A stretch of DNA of 64,000 nucleotides from Lachnospiraceae bacterium. GTDB taxonomy: Bacteria > Bacillota > Clostridia > Lachnospirales > Lachnospiraceae. This document shows positions 25,589-34,456 of the stretch, piece after piece. The stretch spans positions 1 to 64,000 of the forward strand of contig CABJBM010000012.1 in assembly GCA_902363835.1 (NCBI GenBank), read 5' to 3'. Position 1 is the first letter of the stretch; the number at the start of each line of letters is the position of its first letter. The notes below the pieces were generated by a model. It saw nothing but the letters and a program-made list of their open reading frames with translations. It did not search any database and had not been told where the DNA came from. Made by a program: the position numbers and the translations under genes.

Positions 25589-26488
25589 TTAAAGACCGGT
25601 TTTTTCAGCAATAAACTTTCTTGCGCGGATGGCATATTCCAGCGGATTTGCCTTTGCAGGATCCTGCTCCGCTTCCACTACCATATAGCCCTCATAAGAT
25701 GCTTCCTCCAGTACCTTGAAAATCGGATCAAAGTCAATGCAGCCGTCTCCGGGAATGGTGAATGCGCCTGCGCGGACCCCTGCCAGGAAACTCATCCGCT
25801 CTTCTCTTACCCTTTTTACGATCTCCGGGCGGATATCCTTTAAATGTACATGCTTGATGCGTTCCACATACTTTTCCACCATTGCCACCGGGTCCTCGCC
25901 GCAGTATGCAAAATGGCCGCTGTCAAAGAGCAGGCTTACATATTCCGGGTCAGTACCTGCCATCATCCGCTCTACCTCTGCCGCACTCTGGACAACAGTT
26001 CCCATATGGTGATGGAAGGTCAGGGCCACCCCATACTTTTCCCTGGAAAGCTTTCCAAGGCGGTTTAAGCCCTCGCAAAGCAGCTCCCATTCCCTGTCAT
26101 CCATTTCATGCTTTCCTTCAAATACCGGCTGATCCTGGATTCCCTGTGTGCTGTAGCTCTGTTCGGAAACTCCTACCACCCTGGCCCCCATAGCCGCCAG
26201 GAATGCCACATGGGCTTCAAACCCTTCTTCCGTCTCTTCATATGGCCTGCTGATCAGGAAAGTGGAAAACCATGCATTGCAGATTTCCACGCCCCGAAGG
26301 TTTAAAGCCTTTTTTAACACTTCTACATCCCTTGGATACTTGTTGCCCACCTCAGAGCCGGTAAAGCCTGCAAGTGCCATTTCACTGACGCACTGTTCAA
26401 AGGTGTTTTCCTTCCCTAAATCCGGAAGATCATCGTTGGTCCATGCGATTGGTGCGATTCCTAATTTCACTTTTTCTTTGTTTAACAT
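25589..26488 (-). CDS. iolE: myo-Inosose-2 dehydratase
   Basis: A 299-aa TIM-barrel enzyme (AP-endonuclease-2 fold) that dehydrates scyllo-inosose to 3D-(3,5/4)-trihydroxycyclohexane-1,2-dione, step 2. It has [17 protein letters not shown] at the start, [42 protein letters not shown] and [12 protein letters not shown], with metal-ligand His/Asp/Glu as in IolE. GAAAAATG-type spacing before the ATG is unremarkable. It lies between iolD and iolG. Confidence 0.93.
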   Translation of the reverse strand: MLNKEKVKLGIAPIAWTNDDLPDLGKENTFEQCVSEMALAGFTGSEVGNKYPRDVEVLKKALNLRGVEICNAWFSTFLISRPYEETEEGFEAHVAFLAAMGARVVGVSEQSYSTQGIQDQPVFEGKHEMDDREWELLCEGLNRLGKLSREKYGVALTFHHHMGTVVQSAAEVERMMAGTDPEYVSLLFDSGHFAYCGEDPVAMVEKYVERIKHVHLKDIRPEIVKRVREERMSFLAGVRAGAFTIPGDGCIDFDPIFKVLEEASYEGYMVVEAEQDPAKANPLEYAIRARKFIAEKTGL

Positions 26489-26586
26489 TTTTGCGTCCCT
26501 TCCCCATCTTATATTATTTTTTAGACCGCCGGTTTTACAGCGGATATCCTCTTTGTTATTTTAAAATTCAGCCTTATGAAGTGATA

Positions 26587-28518
26587 TCAATACTTTCTGG
26601 CTTCATTTCTTCCTTCCAGAACCTTTTCCCAGGCTTCTCTCACGCCGCTCTTTTCAGAAGTTGTGGCAATTCCCACGTTCCACCAGGATTCATAGCCATC
26701 CGACATGGTTTTGGGAATCACCTTTAAATCAAACAGGCATGCCCGTTCCTGTGTTTTGGCATCTTCCAGGGCCTCTTCCAGTTCTTTGATGGTTCTGCAG
26801 GTATAAGCCTTAAGGCCATAACCCTCTCCGATTTTGGCATAATCAACGGGAATTAAATCCTCTGAAGGCTTTTTCCCGTCCGTATAGCGGAATTCCGTGG
26901 CAAGGCTTCCGATTCCATGGTTCATTTCCAGGTTGTTGATGCAGCCAAAGCCGCAGTTGTCAAATATCAGAATATTGACCTTCTGCCTTTCCTGCATAAT
27001 GGTCATAATCTCACTGTGGAGCATCTGAAAGCTGGCGTCACCTACAACACAGTAAACTTCTGTTTCCGGTTCAGCAAATTTAACCCCCAGTGTGGCCGCC
27101 ACTTCATACCCCATACAGGAATACCCGTATTCCGCATGGTATCCGCCCCGTTTGTCAGTGGTCCACATACGCTGCATGCAGCTTGGAAGGGAGCCTCCTG
27201 CCGTAATAATGGTAGCATCTTCATCAATGACCCTTCTGATCGCTGCAAGTGCGGCGGTCTGGGTGATCCTTCCATTAGTTAAGCGGACAAACTCCGGAAT
27301 GGTTCTGGGATCCCGCGCCTTTATATTGGGTTCAAAATCCTCCCCGGTGTATTCAATGCTGCCCAAACGCACCATCTCTTCATCCCATATTCTTTTTGCG
27401 TCAGCGATCTCGTCTTTGTACTGAGACACATACTGTCTTTCCCTCAGCTTTTTTGCCAGCGCCTCAACGGTTACCTTTGCATCTCCCACTGCCTTGACCG
27501 CATCCATCTTGTATCCATGGAATCTGCTGTTATTAATGGTAACAAATCTGACATCTTCATTTTTATACAGCCACTTTGAGCTTGTGGTAAAATCGCTTAA
27601 CCTGGTTCCGATGGCAATCACCACATCCGCATCCTTTGCGATCACATTTGAGGCATAGGTGCCGGTAACTCCGATTCCGCCAAGACAATAGGGATTGCTT
27701 GATTTACAGGCGCTTTTTCCTGCCTGGGTTTCTCCAAAGGGAATTTTAAATTCCTCACAGAATTTTTCCACGGTTTCTCCTGCATCGGAGTAGCGGACTC
27801 CTCCGCCTACGATTACAAGAGGTTTCTTTGCCTCTGCAAGGATGTCCGCGATCTCATCCAGTTCTTCTTCCACTGCAAGAGGCCTGGTAATCCGGTGAAC
27901 CCGTTTCTTAAAGAAATAATCCGGATAATCATAGGATTCTCCTTCCACATCCTGGCAGATGGAAATGCAGCATCCTCCGGTTTCTGCCGGGTCGGTCAGC
28001 ACACGCATGGCATTGACCATAGCGCTCATGATCATTTCCGGTCTGGTGATCCTGTCCCAGTATTTGCATACCGGCTTGAACGCATCATTGGTTGTGGTCG
28101 CAAGGCTGCTGCTTTGCTCCAGCTGCTGCAATACCGGATCAGGCTGCCTGGAGGCAAAGGTATCTGCCGGAAATACCAGCAGCGGAATGTTATTTACCGT
28201 TGCGGTGGCGCAGGCTGTCACCATGTTGGCCGCACCCGGTCCCACGGATGAGGCACATGGAATGATTTTCTTCCGGTTATTCTGCTTTGAAAATGCAATG
28301 GCTGCATGGCACATTCCCTGCTCATTTCTTCCCTGAAGCACCCTAAGCTGTCCGGGGTCCGTATCCAGAGCCTCTCCCAAGCCAACCGCAATTCCGTGAC
28401 CGAAAATGGTGAAAACACCTTCAACAAACTTTGTTTCCACTCCATCTGCAGAAACATACTGGTTATCCAGGAACTTCACAAGTGCCTGTGCTGTTGTCAG
28501 CCTTATTGTTTTTGACAT
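26587..28518 (-). CDS. iolD: 3D-(3,5/4)-trihydroxycyclohexane-1,2-dione acylhydrolase (decyclizing)
   Basis: A 643-aa thiamine-diphosphate enzyme that opens the ring to 5-deoxy-D-glucuronate, step 3. It has an N-terminal PYR domain (FGHGIAVGLGEAL), the NAMR/central domain (IVGGGVRYSDAGE, IGTRLSDFTTSS) and a C-terminal PP domain with the ThDP/Mg motif starting VVGDASFQML and ending in an asparagine-containing FDNCGFGCINN. The length (about 640) is typical of IolD. Ribosome site GGAGAG lies before the ATG. It follows iolC by 21 bases. Confidence 0.93.
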   Translation of the reverse strand: MSKTIRLTTAQALVKFLDNQYVSADGVETKFVEGVFTIFGHGIAVGLGEALDTDPGQLRVLQGRNEQGMCHAAIAFSKQNNRKKIIPCASSVGPGAANMVTACATATVNNIPLLVFPADTFASRQPDPVLQQLEQSSSLATTTNDAFKPVCKYWDRITRPEMIMSAMVNAMRVLTDPAETGGCCISICQDVEGESYDYPDYFFKKRVHRITRPLAVEEELDEIADILAEAKKPLVIVGGGVRYSDAGETVEKFCEEFKIPFGETQAGKSACKSSNPYCLGGIGVTGTYASNVIAKDADVVIAIGTRLSDFTTSSKWLYKNEDVRFVTINNSRFHGYKMDAVKAVGDAKVTVEALAKKLRERQYVSQYKDEIADAKRIWDEEMVRLGSIEYTGEDFEPNIKARDPRTIPEFVRLTNGRITQTAALAAIRRVIDEDATIITAGGSLPSCMQRMWTTDKRGGYHAEYGYSCMGYEVAATLGVKFAEPETEVYCVVGDASFQMLHSEIMTIMQERQKVNILIFDNCGFGCINNLEMNHGIGSLATEFRYTDGKKPSEDLIPVDYAKIGEGYGLKAYTCRTIKELEEALEDAKTQERACLFDLKVIPKTMSDGYESWWNVGIATTSEKSGVREAWEKVLEGRNEARKY

Positions 28519-28539
28519 GTTCCGCTCTCCTTTACATTT

Positions 28540-29574
28540 TTATACACGGGCGATCATTTCACCGAATTTTTCCTTTTCTTCTTTTATAAATGCATGCACT
28601 TCCTCTGGCGTAGGAAGGGAATCCGAACAGTTATTGCTCTTTACCATCATAGAGGCTTCTGCCGAACCAAATTCCAGGCAGTCAATAATATCCCAGCCCT
28701 GATACAGGCCGTACAGGAACCCTGAACCATATCCGTCGCCGCCGCCAAATCCCTTTCTGGCCTCCACCGGGAAGGGTTTAATGGAAAATGACTGTCCGTC
28801 ATAAGTATATGCGGTGGATCCTTTCATTCCGTGCTTGATAACCACGATTCTGGCATGATAGCTCTGCCACAAAGCTGCACTTTCTTCGTCCGTCATGCCC
28901 GGTTTGATCAGTTTTTCCGTAAGGTTAAATTCTTCTCTTGAGCCCATAATAATATCAGCTTCTTTGGCAACTGCAGAGTAGTAAACGGAGATCTCATCCG
29001 CATTTTTCCAGTTATATGCTCTGTAATCAATATCAAAGATAATTCTCACATCGTTTCTCTTTGCCAGCATGACCGCCTTAAGGGCTGCTTCTCTTGACGG
29101 GCTTTGTGCAAGCGCGGTACCTGATATTAAAATTGCTTTTGCCTTTTTGATATACCCTTCGTCTATGTCTTCCACATCCAGCTGTAAATCAGCAATGCAG
29201 TTCCGGTACATCAGGATATTGCTGTCACTGGAGGACAGCATTTCTGTAAAGGTCAGTCCCAGCTTTTCTCCATTTTTGCATTTTGTAATGTGAGAGGTAT
29301 CAATTCCCTGGTCATTGAAATAATCCACTACAAATTCACCAAACTGGTCATCTGATACTTTTCCGATAAATCCCGCCTTCATGCCATGTCTGGTTACACC
29401 TACGGCGATGTTAGCCGGAGAACCGCCCACAAACTTTTCAAACATGTGCACCTTTTTTAAGGGTTTGAACTCTTCTTTCACATACTCATTGTAAGCCGGA
29501 TTAAAATCAATTGCCACCCTTCCAAGAAGAATTAAGTCCATTTCTCTGGTTTCATCAAACTTTACATATTCCAT
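28540..29574 (-). CDS. iolC: 5-dehydro-2-deoxygluconokinase
   Basis: A 344-aa PfkB-family kinase that phosphorylates 2-deoxy-5-keto-D-gluconate, step 5. The first PfkB motif is FVGGSPANIAVGVTRHG, and the second, with the catalytic Asp and anion hole, is KGFGGGDGYGSGFLYGLYQG. MDLILLGRVAIDFNP at residues 12-26 is the IolC-type start. GGGAGGGATG precedes the ATG. It is the first gene of the iolC-D-E-G-B run. No clear promoter was found in the 160 bases upstream. Confidence 0.92.
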   Translation of the reverse strand: MEYVKFDETREMDLILLGRVAIDFNPAYNEYVKEEFKPLKKVHMFEKFVGGSPANIAVGVTRHGMKAGFIGKVSDDQFGEFVVDYFNDQGIDTSHITKCKNGEKLGLTFTEMLSSSDSNILMYRNCIADLQLDVEDIDEGYIKKAKAILISGTALAQSPSREAALKAVMLAKRNDVRIIFDIDYRAYNWKNADEISVYYSAVAKEADIIMGSREEFNLTEKLIKPGMTDEESAALWQSYHARIVVIKHGMKGSTAYTYDGQSFSIKPFPVEARKGFGGGDGYGSGFLYGLYQGWDIIDCLEFGSAEASMMVKSNNCSDSLPTPEEVHAFIKEEKEKFGEMIARV

Positions 29575-29729
29575 CGTTACATCCCTCCCATTGGTTTTAC
29601 ATGCCTTTGTTCTTAATTTTCTCCCGGTGAGCGCTGTTTCTCATTGAATCTTCCGGTCAGTTTTCGAATCCGGCTCCCGTCTTTTTACTTAAAAATATGT
29701 CAGATTGACAGCCATTCCATAGCACGAAA

Positions 29730-29775
29730 AAACACACTGCAAGGTTTTAACTCACCTTGCAGGGCGTTTTTATCC
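29730..29775. terminator. Terminator between iolA and iolC
   Basis: CTGCAAGGT (29737-29745) and ACCTTGCAG (29754-29762) form a perfect stem. On the minus strand TGTGTTTTTT follows. This suggests that iolJ-iolA and iolC-B are at least partly separate transcripts. Confidence 0.75.
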
Positions 29776-29792
29776 ATGATCGGCTGGTATTT

Positions 29793-31304
29793 TTAGATCG
29801 TACCATCCCAGGTATTCACGTTTGTGGATTCTCCGGTTTCTTCGTCGAACCACCTGCTGGTGACAACTTTGTTTTCTGTGAAGAATCGGTATCCATCCTT
29901 GCCTAAGCAATGCAGATCTCCGATAAAGGACAATTTCTTGCCGTTAAAAGGAAACATGCCAACCGGAACCGGAATTCCCACATTGATACCGATCATACCG
30001 CCGTCCGTGTGTCTGGCGAACTCTCTGGCGTAATGACCGCTCTGGGTAAAGATAACAGAACCATTTGCATATGGATTGGCATTCATGATCTCCAATCCTT
30101 CTTCAAAGGTCTTCACTCTCTTGATGCACAGTACCGGCCCAAAGATTTCTTTTTCCCCTACACTCATGCCGGGAGCCACATGGTCAAAGATCGTCGGCCC
30201 TAAATAAAAGCCGTCTTCATAACCTTCAACTACAATATCCCGTCCATCCAGCACAAGCTTTGCGCCTTCTTCTATTCCTGTCTCAATCCATTTCACAATT
30301 GAATCTTTATGAGCCTTATTTACCACCGGACCGAGCTTTGTGCTCTTGTCATACGCCGGGCCCACTTTAAGAGTCTTTGCCTGAGCAATGATCTCAGCCA
30401 CAAGAGCATCGGCGATTTCCTCCTGTGCTACCACAACGGGCAGAGCCATACATCTTTCTCCCGCGCATCCGAAAGATGAATTGATGATCCCTGCTGCCAC
30501 TCTCTTCACCGGAGCATCTTTTAAAACCAGGGCATGGTTCTTTGCCTCACAAAGAGCCTGCACTCTCTTGCCTGTGGCCGCAGCTGTGGAGTAAATATGC
30601 ATACCAACAGATGTAGAACCTACGAAGCTGATTCCTTTGATGTCGGGATGAGTGAGAAGAATCTCTGCTTCATTTCTGGAGCAGGTGACAATATTAATAA
30701 CGCCATCCGGCAGTCCTGCTTCTTTATACAGCTCTGCTATGCGCATACAGGACTGAGGGGTAAAGGATGCAGCTTTCAGTACTATGGTGTTGCCACATGC
30801 AATACACATGGGGGTCATCCAGCCCATGGGTATCATTGCCGGGAAATTAAAGGGTATGATACCGGCAAATACCCCCAGGGGCATGCGATAGAGCACCGTA
30901 TCAAATCCGCTGGAAGCGTCCATCAGACTCTCACCCATCATCAGTGACGGGGCACTGATGGCCTGCTCGGTTCCTTCTTTGGCTTTCAGCACATCACCCT
31001 GAGCCTCTTCCCAGTTTTTACCGTTTTCTTTTGCTACCAGCATGGTCAGTTCATCCATATGCTCTACTAGCAAATCCCTGAGCTTATAAAGTACCTGAAC
31101 CCTTTTTACCACAGGGGTGGCTGACCAGGACGGAAATGCCGCTTTGGCTGCTTCCACGGCTTCCTCCACTTCTGCCGGAGTACAGCACGGCACCTTGGCA
31201 ATTACTTCACCTGTACTGGGATCGTACGCATCAGAATACTTATTCGTTGCCGATTCCTTCCATTGACCATTTACAAGATACTTTAATTTTTTTACTTCTC
31301 CCAT
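29793..31304 (-). CDS. iolA: CoA-acylating methylmalonate/malonate-semialdehyde dehydrogenase
   Basis: A 503-aa aldehyde dehydrogenase that turns malonate semialdehyde into acetyl-CoA and CO2, the last inositol step. It has the N-terminal NGQWKESATNKYSDAYDPSTGE, PFNFPAMIPMGW (co-factor region), VGSTSVGMHIY, the catalytic Cys in SFGCAGERCMALP (about residue 285), and GEKEIFGPVLCI. The Arg-Ile-Asp-Glu-type pattern of MmsA rather than simple ALDH is supported by the GERCMAL form. I choose MGEVKKL at 31304 because AGAAAGGA is about ten bases upstream; 31334 is the longest frame. It follows iolJ. Confidence 0.9.
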   Translation of the reverse strand: MGEVKKLKYLVNGQWKESATNKYSDAYDPSTGEVIAKVPCCTPAEVEEAVEAAKAAFPSWSATPVVKRVQVLYKLRDLLVEHMDELTMLVAKENGKNWEEAQGDVLKAKEGTEQAISAPSLMMGESLMDASSGFDTVLYRMPLGVFAGIIPFNFPAMIPMGWMTPMCIACGNTIVLKAASFTPQSCMRIAELYKEAGLPDGVINIVTCSRNEAEILLTHPDIKGISFVGSTSVGMHIYSTAAATGKRVQALCEAKNHALVLKDAPVKRVAAGIINSSFGCAGERCMALPVVVAQEEIADALVAEIIAQAKTLKVGPAYDKSTKLGPVVNKAHKDSIVKWIETGIEEGAKLVLDGRDIVVEGYEDGFYLGPTIFDHVAPGMSVGEKEIFGPVLCIKRVKTFEEGLEIMNANPYANGSVIFTQSGHYAREFARHTDGGMIGINVGIPVPVGMFPFNGKKLSFIGDLHCLGKDGYRFFTENKVVTSRWFDEETGESTNVNTWDGTI

Positions 31305-31408
31305 TATTATATCCATTCCTTTCTCTTCGCCCAAATCACAAAGCCTTATGAAAAACGGGTGGTTTAAGCGGTTTTATTTTATAATTTTTCATACATGGAA
31401 TCCCGTAT

Positions 31409-31420
31409 ATAAACGTTTAT
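31409..31420. promoter_or_regulatory. Perfect 12-bp palindrome in the iolJ-iolA gap
   Basis: ATAAACGTTTAT lies 15 bases after iolJ. Its CG centre recalls LacI/CcpA operators, but the flanking positions of a cre site do not fit well. Confidence 0.3.
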
Positions 31421-31435
31421 TTACAGCACACTGAT

Positions 31436-32284
31436 TTATGTAAGCGGCTCCGCACAGTGAAAAATCCGGATATGCTCTTTTACATTCTCATACACCCCAC
31501 GGACCATTGCTTCATTCAGCCCGAAATAATCATGCTTTCCTTCCGATTCCAGATACTTTTCAGCTTCTTTTGTAAGGCTGTCAAAGCTGGCTGTGGCAAT
31601 GTTGATCTTCCGGATTCCAAGACCTATTGCTTTTCTGAAGTCCTGCGGGGTAATTCCTGTACCGCCATGAAGAACCAGAGATACATCTGTCTTTTGGTCA
31701 ATGGCTTCCAGAACATCAAAGGCCAGTCTGGGCGCCACCGGATAATTGCCGTGGGCATTGCCGATTGCCACTGCCAGCGCATCTGCGCCGGTCCTCTCAC
31801 AAAAAGTTCTGGCATCGTCAGGATTGGTGCAGCGGATTTCCCCATTAATGCTCCCATCCTCACTGCCGCCCACCAGGCCAAGCTCCGCTTCTACGGTTGC
31901 TCCATATTCTCTGGCAAGATTTACTGCTTCCAGGGTCTTTGCCATATTCTCTTCAAAGGGAAGGTGGGAGCCATCCATCATCACGGAGGTGAAGCCATAG
32001 TCCAGAGCCTGTTTTAACACATAAAGACTCTTGCCGTGATCCAGATGAACTGCAATATCCACCTTTGCATTCTTTGCCGCCTCCACCATCATCGGCCCCA
32101 TGAGAGCCAGAGGGGAATGGGGAAGGCGCACTTCCGCAATCTGCAGGATAATAGGGGCATTCATTTCTTCAGCCGCCTGTACGGCTCCCTTCACCATCTC
32201 AAGATTTCCCACACTGAAGGCCCCTACCGCCCTGTCCTTTTCCGAGGCCTGATTCAGCAATTCCTTCATTTTTACTAATCCCAT
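31436..32284 (-). CDS. iolJ: Class II aldolase, probable 6-phospho-5-dehydro-2-deoxy-D-gluconate aldolase
   Basis: A 282-aa zinc-dependent aldolase of the FbaA family that splits the IolC product to DHAP and malonate semialdehyde, step 6. Zinc-ligand motifs are VHLDHGKSL, GNAHGNYPVAPRL and LVLHGGTGI; MMDGSHLPFEENM is the class II signature. Its position beside iolA and the divergent iolR supports IolJ over a glycolytic or tagatose-bisphosphate aldolase. The promoter TTGACT-17-TAGAAT at 32582-32554 lies about 275 bases upstream, with a broken small ORF in between. Confidence 0.85.
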   Translation of the reverse strand: MGLVKMKELLNQASEKDRAVGAFSVGNLEMVKGAVQAAEEMNAPIILQIAEVRLPHSPLALMGPMMVEAAKNAKVDIAVHLDHGKSLYVLKQALDYGFTSVMMDGSHLPFEENMAKTLEAVNLAREYGATVEAELGLVGGSEDGSINGEIRCTNPDDARTFCERTGADALAVAIGNAHGNYPVAPRLAFDVLEAIDQKTDVSLVLHGGTGITPQDFRKAIGLGIRKINIATASFDSLTKEAEKYLESEGKHDYFGLNEAMVRGVYENVKEHIRIFHCAEPLT

Positions 32285-32307
32285 ACTTCTTCTCCTTTAT
32301 CCGGTTT

Positions 32308-32498
32308 TCACCCCCGCAGACTGGGGAAAATCTCCGTCACATCATCCCTTGCCATCTCTTTTCTGGTATTGGATGAACTTCTCTTTTCAATGCTGTAAGG
32401 AAATCCCACTTCTCCTCCTCACAGCTGTCCGGGCCGGCGAAGATCACGGTCTCCGCTGATTCCGCCATCACTTTATCAATGACAATAAAAGCTTTCAT
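32308..32498 (-). pseudogene. Short broken reading frame before iolJ
   Basis: On the minus strand an ATG at 32498 opens MKAFIVIDKVMAESAETVI and stays protein-like to about 32390, where a frame change would continue as RKEMARDDVTEIFPSLRG with a stop at 32308. In one frame it is only 53 codons (stop 32337). The coherent composition on both sides of the shift suggests a small or truncated gene that has lost its frame. I recognise no family, and it could be non-coding leader sequence. Confidence 0.3.
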
Positions 32499-32553
32499 CT
32501 CCTTTTTTCTTCATGGGCATGTTTTGATTCTTTTCATGTTGTATTATGGTTAC

Positions 32554-32582
32554 ATTCTAACATTTGTTTGAGAAATAGTCAA
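32554..32582 (-). promoter_or_regulatory. Promoter of the iolJ-iolA operon
   Basis: On the minus strand TTGACT (32582-32577), a 17-bp spacer and TAGAAT (32559-32554). The spacer and -10 region contain AACATTTGTT-type half-sites. Confidence 0.7.
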
Positions 32583-32604
32583 GAAAATCTTCAACATTTT
32601 TAAT

Positions 32605-32619
32605 AACATTGGTAATGTT
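32605..32619. promoter_or_regulatory. Candidate IolR operator
   Basis: AACATT-GGT-AATGTT is a perfect palindrome midway between the divergent iolJ and iolR promoters. Further ACATT half-sites lie at about 32553, 32561 and 32595, so cooperative binding is plausible. Confidence 0.5.
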
Positions 32620-32630
32620 TTGGTTACTTC

Positions 32631-32659
32631 TTGATATTTTCTAAAGCATCTGTTATAAT
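32631..32659 (+). promoter_or_regulatory. Promoter of iolR
   Basis: TTGATA (32631-32636), a 17-bp spacer and TATAAT (32654-32659), 48 bases before the iolR start. Confidence 0.75.
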
Positions 32660-32707
32660 CTCACCATAACAGCATGCCAAAGAGGCTGCCAAGTAAGGAG
32701 TACATCT

Positions 32708-33484
32708 ATGAGAATTTCCCGTATTGATCAATTAGAACAGTATATATTGGAGCATAAGGCAGTATCCATTGACGCCTTGTGTGAAGAATTTGAAATTTCC
32801 AAAAATACCCTGCGCCGGGACTTGGATATCCTTGTCTCCAGGGGCACAGTGGAAAAGGTTTACGGAGGTGTGGTTGCATGTGAAAATACGTCAGCCATCC
32901 CGGGTCTGGTCACTTTCCACGAACGCGCCGGCAGAAATGCCCAGGGCAAGCAGAGGATCGCAGCTCTGGCCGCCTCCTTTGTTCGGGAGCGGGATATCAT
33001 ATTCATTGACAGCGGAACCACCACCATGAATATTGTGGACCACCTGGCTCATCTAAGCACGGTTACGGTCATTACCAACAGCCTTCAGGTCATTAACAAG
33101 TCCATGAATTATCCCAACATCAACTTAATCGCCCTGCCTGGATCCTTAAAGAGAGACACCGCCTCCCTGATTGGCAGCTCCTGTGTGGAATACTTAGAGG
33201 ACTATAATATTATGCGGGCGTTTATGGCCTGTACAGGGATCTCCCTTCAGGCAGGAGTCTGCAACGCTTCCACAGAGGAATACACCATTAAAAAAGCAGC
33301 ATTAAAAAAGAGCCAGAAGCATTACCTTCTGGCAGATTTCTCTAAATTTGGACGCACCTCTCTTATGACTTTTGGAGAGATCGGGCAGTTTGATTCTATC
33401 CTGACCGACCGGATGCCTGAAGATGACTTCTGTTCCTTCTGCAGGGAGCTGGGCTGCGGCATTGAGGTGGCTCCCGAGCCATAA
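32708..33484 (+). CDS. iolR: DeoR-family transcriptional regulator, probable inositol repressor IolR
   Basis: A 258-aa regulator. It has an N-terminal DeoR helix-turn-helix (SIDALCEEFEISKNTLRRDL, residues 19-38) and GTVEKVYGGV. The C-terminal DeoRC sugar-phosphate sensor has DIIFIDSGTTTMNIVDHL near residue 100 and LPGSLKRDTASLIG. In Bacillus, IolR is a DeoR protein released by the IolC product. Divergence from the iol genes and the shared intergenic palindromes make the same role likely here. AAGGAG precedes the ATG. Confidence 0.85.
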   Translation: MRISRIDQLEQYILEHKAVSIDALCEEFEISKNTLRRDLDILVSRGTVEKVYGGVVACENTSAIPGLVTFHERAGRNAQGKQRIAALAASFVRERDIIFIDSGTTTMNIVDHLAHLSTVTVITNSLQVINKSMNYPNINLIALPGSLKRDTASLIGSSCVEYLEDYNIMRAFMACTGISLQAGVCNASTEEYTIKKAALKKSQKHYLLADFSKFGRTSLMTFGEIGQFDSILTDRMPEDDFCSFCRELGCGIEVAPEP

Positions 33485-33511
33485 GCCGGATCTTTGTCTG
33501 GCATTGAGAAA

Positions 33512-33562
33512 AAGCGTATCCCGGAGTTCCTTCCTGACCGGACTCCTGGATACGCCTTTTTT
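33512..33562. terminator. Bidirectional terminator between iolR and the isomerase gene
   Basis: GCGTATCC (33514-33521) pairs with GGATACGC (33548-33555), extended by GAGT/ACTC-type inner pairs. T runs lie on both sides (CTTTTTT on plus, TTTTTC on minus), which suits the convergent genes. Confidence 0.85.
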
Positions 33563-33586
33563 ATATCTGTTGTTCACTCTTAGGGT

Positions 33587-34435
33587 TTAAATTTTTTCCA
33601 GTATTTTTCTAAGGGCTTCACAGGCCATGGTAAACGCTTCTTCTCCACTCATTTTTTTCTTCTGGGAGGAATTCTGCTCCAAAGCGTTAAACCCTGCAAA
33701 ATCGCTTAAGTGAGGCTCCAGAGATAAAAATCCCTGATATCCTCCGGCTTTCATCATCTTTAAGATTTCTTCCACATGTCCGTCTCCCATGCCTGCCGGA
33801 ACCACACTGGCATCGGACCACAGGGCATCCTTTACATGGACATAGGCGATGTAAGGCTTTAACATCTCATAAGCTTCCAGGGTTTCCTGCCTGCACTGAA
33901 CGAAATTGGCAAAGTCAAAGACCGCTTTAAAATGCTCCCCATAGAATTCCTTCATGATTTCCAGGCAGCGGTCAGCCACATCTCCGTAAATATCCTTTTC
34001 ATTCTCATGAAGAAGTATTGCCTGGCTGGTCTTTGCATAATCTGCAAGCTGTCCCAGCTGTTCCATAACCTTTCCCCTGTAAGGAGCATAACTTTCATTC
34101 TCAGGCATAAAAAAACTGAACATACGGATGTATGGAACTTCCATCTCATGGGCAATTTCCACTGTATGCTTGTAAAGCTCCATATGAGGGGCAAAATCAT
34201 CGGTGATTTTTATCTTTCCAATGGGAGAGCCTACAGAGGACAAACGGATGCCCGCATCATCAAGGTGCTTTTTGATTTCCTTTACTTCAGCCATGGAATG
34301 CTCAACCAGGCCCTTTCCATTGACTCCACGCATTTCCACATGGTGAATATCCAGCTTCTTTAATACGTTAATCTGATTTCCCAGGTCCATATCGATTTCA
34401 TCTGCAAAACCAGATAATTGAATTCCATCCCACAT
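33587..34435 (-). CDS. Sugar phosphate isomerase/epimerase-like TIM-barrel protein
   Basis: A 282-aa AP-endonuclease-2-type TIM barrel, relative of IolE, IolI and hydroxypyruvate isomerase. It has WDGIQLSGFADEI at the start, HHVEMRGVNGKG, ILLHENEKDIYGD, AVFDFANFVQC, AYVHVKDAL and FLSLEPHLSDFAG, which carry the Glu/Asp/His metal ligands. I choose the ATG at 34435, eight bases after AAGGAG. It ends an operon with two Gfo/Idh/MocA dehydrogenases, a combination often used to oxidise and epimerise or dehydrate polyols or keto-sugars. The substrate is unknown; an inositol isomer is a reasonable guess given the adjacent iol genes. Confidence 0.8.
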   Translation of the reverse strand: MWDGIQLSGFADEIDMDLGNQINVLKKLDIHHVEMRGVNGKGLVEHSMAEVKEIKKHLDDAGIRLSSVGSPIGKIKITDDFAPHMELYKHTVEIAHEMEVPYIRMFSFFMPENESYAPYRGKVMEQLGQLADYAKTSQAILLHENEKDIYGDVADRCLEIMKEFYGEHFKAVFDFANFVQCRQETLEAYEMLKPYIAYVHVKDALWSDASVVPAGMGDGHVEEILKMMKAGGYQGFLSLEPHLSDFAGFNALEQNSSQKKKMSGEEAFTMACEALRKILEKI

Positions 34436-34456
34436 AATCATTTCTCCTTTTATCTC

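Noticed and set aside
31409..31420. CcpA cre site in the iolJ-iolA gap
   Set aside because: The palindrome has a CG centre, but the outer TG/CA positions of a cre site are missing; kept only as an unnamed palindrome.
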